Below, piece after piece: positions 4,010 to 8,422 of a stretch of DNA of 8,422 nucleotides. The position numbers and the translations under genes were made by a program. Under the pieces are notes generated by a model. That model worked only from the letters and a program-made list of their open reading frames with translations, did no database searches and was not told where the DNA came from. Source of the DNA: Dehalococcoidales bacterium (lineage in GTDB: Bacteria > Chloroflexota > Dehalococcoidia > Dehalococcoidales > UBA5760); contig JAQUOC010000059.1 in the NCBI GenBank assembly GCA_028717305.1, positions 1 to 8,422 on the forward strand, given 5' to 3'. Within the stretch, counting starts at the first letter, position 1. Every line of letters starts with the position of its first letter.

Positions 4010-5830
4010 ATGTCCACAGAAAAAAAGAACGAGCGCAAAAAGATTGAGGAAGCCTTACGTCTCTCCGAAGAGAAGTTTTCCAAGGCTTTCTATTCCAACC
4101 CTGAGCCAATGGCCATCAGCACACTGAACGAGGGCAGGTATATTGAGATCAATGATATCCACCTTCGTATTCTGGGCTATAGACGGGAAGAGGTTATTGG
4201 CCGTACCGGATTTGAAATAGGATTCTGGCCGCATCCGGATGATCGTAATAGAATGGTCCGGCCACTGCAAAAGAACGGCTTTGTCAGAGACCTCGAAATC
4301 TCTTTTAAATCGAAATCAGGCGGACTCCGCTCCGGTTTAATGTCGGCAGACTTAATAGAAATCGCTGGCGAACCCTGCATAATACTCACAATAAGAGATG
4401 TTACCGAACACAAAAGGGTTCAAGAAGCTTTACGTCTCTCCGAAGAGAAGTTTTCCAAGGCTTTCTACTCCAACCCCGGGTCAATGGCCATCAGTACCCT
4501 GAACGAGGGCAGGTATATTGAGATCAATGATATCCACCTTCGTATTCTGGGCTACAGACGGGAAGAGGTTATTGGCCGTACCGGATTTGAAATAGGATTC
4601 TGGCCGCATCCGGATGATCGTAATAGAATGGTCCGGCCACTGCAAAAGAACGGCTTTGTCAGAGACCTCGAAATCTCTTTTAAATCGAAATCAGGCGGAC
4701 TCCGCTCCGGTTTAATGTCGGCAGACTTAATAGAAATCGCTGGCGAACCCTGCATAATACTCACAATAAGAGATATTACCGAACACAAAAGGGTTCAAGA
4801 AGCCCTAAGAGAGAGTCAAGAATTCAGTTCGATATTATTGGATCATTCTCCAAATCCTATAATAGTTATTAACGAAGACACATCTATCAGATACACTAAC
4901 CCAGCGCTGGAACGTATGACAGGATTTTCTGCTTCCGAGCTTATCGGCAGAAGTGCTCCTTATCCCTGGTGGCCGGAGGAAACACGTGAAACAAATACTA
5001 ATTTTCTGCGTCATAACCTGCAGAAAAGAGTAAAAGCTGTTGAACGTTTGTTTAAGAGGAAAAACGGTACCTGGATATGGGTTGAGACCACTGCTATTCC
5101 AGTAAGACAAGACGGGACTGATGGCTACTATCTAGAGAGCTGGAATGACATAACAGAGAGTAAAAAACTAAAGGAAAATCTGCAGTTATACGTAACGGAG
5201 ATTACCAAAGCTCAAGAGGAGGAGAGAAAACGTATCGCCCGTGAACTCCACGATGATACGGTTCAGTCCTTGCTTACCCTCGGTATCAACATAGAGACTA
5301 TGATCCGCACGGAAAAATGGCTACCGTGGCCGTTGGTAGAACAACTCAGAAATCTTCAACGTACTACTAGAAACATAGCAGACGGAGTTAGACGCTTCAG
5401 CCATAACCTTCGACCTGATCTCCTAGATGAACTGGGGATGTCAGTCGCAATGGAAATGTTAGCTAAAGAATCCGAGCTAATAGGGGGTCCACATACTACG
5501 GTAATAAAATCCGGCCCTGAGCGTCGGTTACCATCAGAACAAGAGGTATTGCTATTTCGTATTGTTCAAGAGGCGTTGAACAATGTTAAGAAACACTCTC
5601 AAGCAACAGAGGCCAAAATCGAACTGCATTTTACGAGAGATAAGGTTAAGCTCTGTATAAGCGATAATGGCGTGGGTTTTGAGCCGCCTGAATTACTAGG
5701 CAACTTAACTCGCATGGGGAAAATAGGTTTGGTCAGTATGCGTGAGAGAACACGATTACTCAACGGTAATCTTCGAATTAGTTCGCATAAGGGAAAGGGT
5801 ACAAAGATAGTCGTAGATTTCCCAGCATAA
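4010..5830 (+). CDS. Soluble PAS-PAS-PAS sensor histidine kinase, HisKA_3 (NarX/NreB-like) class
   Basis: A 606-residue kinase without membrane segments, so it probably senses an intracellular or diffusible signal. PAS/PAC 1 is about 14-138, PAS/PAC 2 about 139-263 (almost identical to PAS 1), and PAS 3 about 268-388, clearly different. The HisKA_3 dimerisation domain (about 400-470) has E-R-K-R-I-A-R-E-L-H-D-D with phospho-acceptor H414. The HATPase_c domain (about 505-606) has the N-box E-A-L-N-N-V-K-K-H and G-box D-N-G-V-G-F (552-557), so it looks catalytically intact. This kinase class pairs with NarL-type regulators such as the one upstream. No Cys cluster for an iron-sulfur site and no obvious haem ligand is visible in the PAS domains; the ligand is unknown. 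The ATG at 4010 lacks a clear ribosome-binding site, and an in-frame TAG at 3989-3991 rules out a long extension. Confidence 0.93.
   Translation: MSTEKKNERKKIEEALRLSEEKFSKAFYSNPEPMAISTLNEGRYIEINDIHLRILGYRREEVIGRTGFEIGFWPHPDDRNRMVRPLQKNGFVRDLEISFKSKSGGLRSGLMSADLIEIAGEPCIILTIRDVTEHKRVQEALRLSEEKFSKAFYSNPGSMAISTLNEGRYIEINDIHLRILGYRREEVIGRTGFEIGFWPHPDDRNRMVRPLQKNGFVRDLEISFKSKSGGLRSGLMSADLIEIAGEPCIILTIRDITEHKRVQEALRESQEFSSILLDHSPNPIIVINEDTSIRYTNPALERMTGFSASELIGRSAPYPWWPEETRETNTNFLRHNLQKRVKAVERLFKRKNGTWIWVETTAIPVRQDGTDGYYLESWNDITESKKLKENLQLYVTEITKAQEEERKRIARELHDDTVQSLLTLGINIETMIRTEKWLPWPLVEQLRNLQRTTRNIADGVRRFSHNLRPDLLDELGMSVAMEMLAKESELIGGPHTTVIKSGPERRLPSEQEVLLFRIVQEALNNVKKHSQATEAKIELHFTRDKVKLCISDNGVGFEPPELLGNLTRMGKIGLVSMRERTRLLNGNLRISSHKGKGTKIVVDFPA
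4049..4798 (+). repeat. 375-bp tandem duplication inside the kinase gene (PAS domains 1 and 2)
   Basis: Units 4049-4423 and 4424-4798 have exactly the same length and differ at 9 bases by my alignment (about 97.6% identity). Six changes are silent; three alter residues (E32G and P33S as paired positions, and V131I). Seven of the nine differences fall in the first part of the unit up to 4180, while 4181-4399 matches 4556-4774 without a change. The period is a whole number of codons (125), so the frame is kept. Confidence 0.95.
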
Positions 5831-6047
5831 AATCACTCTCAACAATGATCTTCCCTAGTCTTCTAACATGAAAGCAGCGGTCACTAGCCAAATATTACAC
5901 TTTAGTCAGTTCCTTATAGCGATGATGGTCATTCGCACAAATCGTCATGTCGTGCAAGGCCATGAGCCTGCTGAGATATAAGCCTGGAGCGGAAGTTACA
6001 TCAGGACGCAAAAGTGTATTGTGATCAACACTAAATTCGCTAGTCGG
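5831..6047. other. Convergent intergenic region without a recognised feature
   Basis: This is the space between the kinase stop and the PEP carboxykinase stop. I found no strong hairpin with a T-tract and no RNA gene. A 37-codon frame (5868-5981, +) exists but has no ribosome-binding site. Confidence 0.5.
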
Positions 6048-7646
6048 TTAGGAAGGAACAAATACGCTGCGTATAGCGGGGTGCAGTCCAGCCCCAATCT
6101 TGTCCACTGCCTGATGTCGGATTTCATTGAGATCACGCTGCTGCTTCTCAAACTCCTCCTCGGGGAAGAGCTTTTCTGGATGCAGGAAAATATCGTCCAC
6201 CACCCGTATCGCCTTCGGGACCTTGAATCCTGTGGGGGAGTCCACCCAGTCCTCTAGCCCACCTCTCAATAGAGAGTCAAGGATGCCCATCGTGGTCTCG
6301 AGACGGATGTCAACGTAGTGCTCCCCACTACCGATACCTCCAGTATTCAGGAGGTAGTACTTGAGGTGTGGTAGTCCGCTGGTGATCTCATAGAAGGTAT
6401 TGGCGTGCTTAGCCAGGTCACCGGCCACGAACGGGTCATAGAAGAACTCGCTCCGTATTTTGCCGGCCTGCGTGGGGTCTCCTGCAGAGGACTCCATTGC
6501 CTGCCCTAGCACCATTAAGGCAGCCGCCTGGTCGTGGGACAGCTTGGAGATAGCAGGTATGATAGGTCCACGGGTGATGAGAATCAAGTTATCTATCCGC
6601 TCAACGTCAATGAAGGAGCTGGCGTGCATGAAATAGCGGCGCGGGATGACCGCCCGGCCGTTCGATGTCCGCTGGAAGTTATAGAAGTCGAAGTCCCCGT
6701 CAGCGGTGACCCAGACGTTCTCGCAAACCGTCTCCGGCCGTAAGAGGCCGTAGTAGATCTCCATCTGGTTGCCGGGGTCCACACTCTCGGTCTTAGCGAA
6801 GATGCCGCCGCCCTCAAAACCATGGAAAGAGCCGTCCGGCATGAGCGTACCGCCGTCGTCCTGGACCAGCCAGGACTTTTCTCTACCCTTGCGGGCCAGG
6901 ATGCGGGAGGTAGTCGTCGTCTTCCCGTTGGCGCTTAAGGCCACCAGGAGCGTACGCACCCGGTGGTAGTCGCCGTGGACGTTCTCCAAGTAATCCTCCC
7001 GGCAACCGGCATGCAGGAAGATACCTCCGCGCTTGGTCTTGGATACCCAGTCCTCGGCGGCGAAGGTACCCTTCTTGAACTCGCCGATATAGTTACCGTT
7101 GCGGATCACCTTAACGAAGCGGCCATCCTCAAGCATGGCGAGGCGAATGGTGATATCCTTCTCCGGTAGCGGCTTAGCCTTGTTCGCTTCAAAAGCTTCG
7201 TCGCCGAAGAAGACAATCTGATAGGTGGGCGCTATAACCCTAGTCTCGAGAGGAATGAAAAGGTTCCGACCGCCGCATGCGACGTGGGCAAAGCGCTCCG
7301 GAACGATGAGCCGCACCGTGGTGTGGGTATCACCGCTGCCTACCAGGCAGTCCACCGATATCAGCCTTTCCCTGGCGAGGACTTCCTCGCACTGGGCAAG
7401 GAGCTTCATCTCGGCTTCGCCGAAGTCGTGGTCGACACTGTTTTTAGTGAACATGGCCGACCGGGAGGTAGGCTCGCTTTCCGCCACGAAATTACCGTAC
7501 ACGGTCTTCTTTATCCCCGGCTCCTTTTCCAGGATACGTCTTAGCTCTGCGTCCGTAGGGTTTTCAGTAAGCCTGCTTTCGGCTAGGGCCCTTTCCCGGA
7601 TACGGCAAACTGTCTGGTAGAAGACCTCGGGATCGAACTTTGCCAT
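6048..7646 (-). CDS. pckA: Phosphoenolpyruvate carboxykinase (ATP-type), divergent
   Basis: A 532-residue protein of normal length for the ATP-dependent PEP carboxykinase family, which interconverts oxaloacetate + ATP with PEP + CO2 + ADP in the cytosol (gluconeogenesis, or the reverse as anaplerosis). By comparison with E. coli PckA the key residues are present: R62 (for R65), Y186 and K191/K192 in Y-I-G-E-F-K-K-G (Y207, K212/K213), H212 (H232), D263/D264 (D268/D269) and R331 (R333). The nucleotide loop at 236-245 reads A-L-S-A-N-G-K-T-T-T instead of G-L-S-G-T-G-K-T-T-L, and D-D-E after it becomes D-D-G. The segment from N-T-G (434) to the following I-L-D helix is about 3 residues longer than in E. 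coli. ATG at 7644-7646 follows AAGGAGG (7655-7661) at 8 nt. Both neighbours are on the opposite strand, so it is monocistronic here. Confidence 0.9.
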   Translation of the reverse strand: MAKFDPEVFYQTVCRIRERALAESRLTENPTDAELRRILEKEPGIKKTVYGNFVAESEPTSRSAMFTKNSVDHDFGEAEMKLLAQCEEVLARERLISVDCLVGSGDTHTTVRLIVPERFAHVACGGRNLFIPLETRVIAPTYQIVFFGDEAFEANKAKPLPEKDITIRLAMLEDGRFVKVIRNGNYIGEFKKGTFAAEDWVSKTKRGGIFLHAGCREDYLENVHGDYHRVRTLLVALSANGKTTTTSRILARKGREKSWLVQDDGGTLMPDGSFHGFEGGGIFAKTESVDPGNQMEIYYGLLRPETVCENVWVTADGDFDFYNFQRTSNGRAVIPRRYFMHASSFIDVERIDNLILITRGPIIPAISKLSHDQAAALMVLGQAMESSAGDPTQAGKIRSEFFYDPFVAGDLAKHANTFYEITSGLPHLKYYLLNTGGIGSGEHYVDIRLETTMGILDSLLRGGLEDWVDSPTGFKVPKAIRVVDDIFLHPEKLFPEEEFEKQQRDLNEIRHQAVDKIGAGLHPAIRSVFVPS

Positions 7647-7654
7647 CGGTTCCG

Positions 7655-7661
7655 CCTCCTT
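7655..7661 (-). promoter_or_regulatory. Strong ribosome-binding site of pckA
   Basis: AAGGAGG on the minus strand lies 8 nt before the ATG at 7644-7646. It fixes the start at the M-A-K-F-D-P-E N-terminus and implies efficient translation, in contrast to the weak sites of the two-component genes. Confidence 0.75.
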
Positions 7662-7803
7662 ATCGCTTCCCCGGCTACGCCAGGTGATTGGCTAGAGTAT
7701 ATACATTTTACTTCATTTGAAACATTATGCCTAGACCTGTTAGCAACGTGCCGGTAGTACCCAAAAACTGTAGCTGGATTTGGAGACTCAGACCATTCTA
7801 CAC

Positions 7804-7836
7804 ATTGCGCCGGCACAAACCGATGGTTGGTGCAAT
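7804..7836 (+). other. Bulged hairpin of unknown role
   Basis: ATTGCGCC (7804-7811) pairs with GGTGCAAT (7829-7836) with one G-U, and AACC (7818-7821) pairs with GGTT (7825-7828) around a GAT loop, leaving a 6-nt one-sided bulge. A shorter alternative stem, CCGAT (7820-7824) with ATCGG (7835-7839), would exclude it. The pairing is better for a + strand RNA, but the hairpin lies upstream of the only + promoter candidate, so it may be incidental. Confidence 0.25.
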
Positions 7837-7884
7837 CGGAATATTTGGCGGTAGCACTATACACCTCACTCCTCTCCCTCAAAT

Positions 7885-7913
7885 TCGTCAAACTAACTTC
7901 TGTTTGATATAGT
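7885..7913 (+). promoter_or_regulatory. Candidate extended -10 promoter of the small lipoprotein gene
   Basis: TCGTCA (7885-7890), a 17-bp spacer, then TATAGT (7908-7913) preceded by TGA, an extended -10 motif. It would give a leader of roughly 60 nt before the GTG at 7981. Confidence 0.35.
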
Positions 7914-7980
7914 ATTTCAAAAGCAGGACGGAATAAGAGAACTACAGGTAATAGCTGTTTTCTGAGATTTGGAGGTTGCT

Positions 7981-8400
7981 GTGAAGAAACGGCGTAAGAT
8001 GCTCACTATTGTGTGCGTAATGGCGGTTAGTCTTCTAGCTGTATCCTGCCAGCAGGCATTTAGACCGGAGACGGTGCTTTTGCAGGGAGCGGTAACCATC
8101 GGACCGATCAGCCCGGTAGAAAAGCCAGGCGAATGTCCTCCGGTGCCCCCGGACGTCTTTGCCTCGCGGAAGCTATTGATCTACGACGAATCCGGTAAGC
8201 ATCTAGTGCGAGAGGTCTACTTTACACAGATAGGTAATGGAGCCACCGGCTACTATACCGCCCAACTAGCACCCGGTACTTATACCATAGATATAAACCA
8301 CATGGGTATGGATACGGCCGATAATCTGCCGGAGAAGATAACCGTAGCCGCTGATGAGACGATTACCATTGATGTTCACATCGATACCGGAATCCGGTAA
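7981..8400 (+). CDS. Small lipoprotein with a beta-sandwich (carboxypeptidase-regulatory-like) domain
   Basis: A 139-residue exported protein of unknown specific role. Residues 1-23 are a lipoprotein signal: basic M-K-K-R-R-K, hydrophobic stretch, L-A-V-S-C with lipidated C23 (Ala at -3 is allowed but not the commonest). The rest has L-Q-G-A-V-T-I-G-P-I near 34-43, R-K-L-L-I-Y-D-E-S-G near 63-72 and the tail L-A-P-G-T-Y-T-I-D-I near 96-105. This pattern is typical of prealbumin-like or carboxypeptidase-regulatory beta-sandwich domains, so a surface structural or binding role is likelier than an enzymatic one. GTG at 7981 is preferred because GGAGG (7971-7975) lies 5 nt upstream; a TTG at 7969 in the same frame would overlap that site and add four residues before the basic N-terminus. 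No partner gene is visible before the window ends. Confidence 0.75.
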   Translation: MKKRRKMLTIVCVMAVSLLAVSCQQAFRPETVLLQGAVTIGPISPVEKPGECPPVPPDVFASRKLLIYDESGKHLVREVYFTQIGNGATGYYTAQLAPGTYTIDINHMGMDTADNLPEKITVAADETITIDVHIDTGIR

Positions 8401-8422
8401 TGGACGGGGTACCTGATCTGTT

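Larger units (their letters stand above)
7662..7968. other. Divergent intergenic region between pckA and the small lipoprotein gene
   Basis: About 300 bp that must hold the promoters of pckA (-) and the lipoprotein (+). TATACT on the minus strand (7696-7701) is a possible pckA -10 without a good -35. Two frames longer than 60 codons cross the region but look non-coding. A bulged hairpin and a + promoter candidate are listed separately; no RNA gene family is recognised. Confidence 0.5.

Noticed and set aside
4049..4798. The repeated block considered as a mobile or CRISPR-like repeat
   Set aside because: It is entirely coding, in frame, and each unit is one PAS/PAC domain.
5868..5981. 37-codon frame on the + strand between the kinase and pckA
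   Set aside because: No ribosome-binding site, no recognisable signal and a composition unlike a protein; chance is adequate.
6593..7620. Several frames opposite or out of phase with pckA
   Set aside because: Expected by-products of G+C-rich codon usage; the PEP carboxykinase reading is complete and has conserved active-site residues.
7583..7891. 102-codon frame on the minus strand upstream of and overlapping the pckA start
   Set aside because: It begins with TTG, covers the pckA ribosome-binding site in another frame and gives a low-complexity Arg/Ser-rich translation. The pckA start is far better supported.
7727..7912. 61-codon frame on the + strand before the small lipoprotein
   Set aside because: No ribosome-binding site, no family resemblance, and it runs into the candidate lipoprotein promoter.

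Overview
The window looks like bacterial chromosome, most likely from an uncultured, monoderm-like lineage such as the Chloroflexota (Dehalococcoidia-type). This rests on style, not on a marker gene. Both exported proteins carry Cys lipoprotein signals, including a TRAP solute-binding protein that is usually free in the periplasm of diderms. One has a Thr-Pro dipeptide spacer after the lipid cysteine. A small lipoprotein carries a G-x-V-T-I-G-P type domain. An enolase-superfamily acid-sugar dehydratase is also present. Taxonomy is an inference at moderate confidence. There is no rRNA, tRNA, CRISPR array, transposase or phage gene.

Layout. Positions 1-71 hold the 3' end of an unidentified gene on the + strand, followed by a 15-bp perfect inverted repeat in a convergent intergenic space. 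Positions 248-1435 (-) encode a mandelate racemase/galactonate dehydratase-like enzyme with a TTG start. A 15-bp tandem duplication that copies a TATAAT box lies upstream of it. Positions 1584-2708 (-) encode a DctP-type TRAP lipoprotein with a GTG start that overlaps the stop codon of a 22-residue upstream ORF. A divergent 491-bp control region (2709-3199) holds that ORF and two dyads. Positions 3200-3874 (+) encode a NarL/LuxR-type response regulator and 4010-5830 (+) a soluble three-PAS histidine kinase of the NarX/NreB-like HisKA_3 class; its first two PAS domains are a recent 375-bp tandem duplication. Positions 6048-7646 (-) encode an ATP-type PEP carboxykinase with an altered P-loop. 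Positions 7981-8400 (+) encode a small lipoprotein.

How the genes may work together. The TRAP binding protein and the enolase-superfamily enzyme fit a capture-and-dehydrate step for an acid sugar or related hydroxy-acid. No TRAP membrane subunits are present, so the binding protein is orphaned within this window. The divergently transcribed two-component pair is a natural candidate regulator of that pair, but only proximity and the dyads in the shared control region support this. The PEP carboxykinase is a central-carbon gene with its own strong ribosome-binding site and appears independent.

I see no convincing new multi-gene defence or mobile system. The most unusual points are the PAS duplication, the small ORF overlapping the TRAP start, the duplicated promoter element, and residue changes in the P-loop, the TRAP ligand pocket and the dehydratase metal site.
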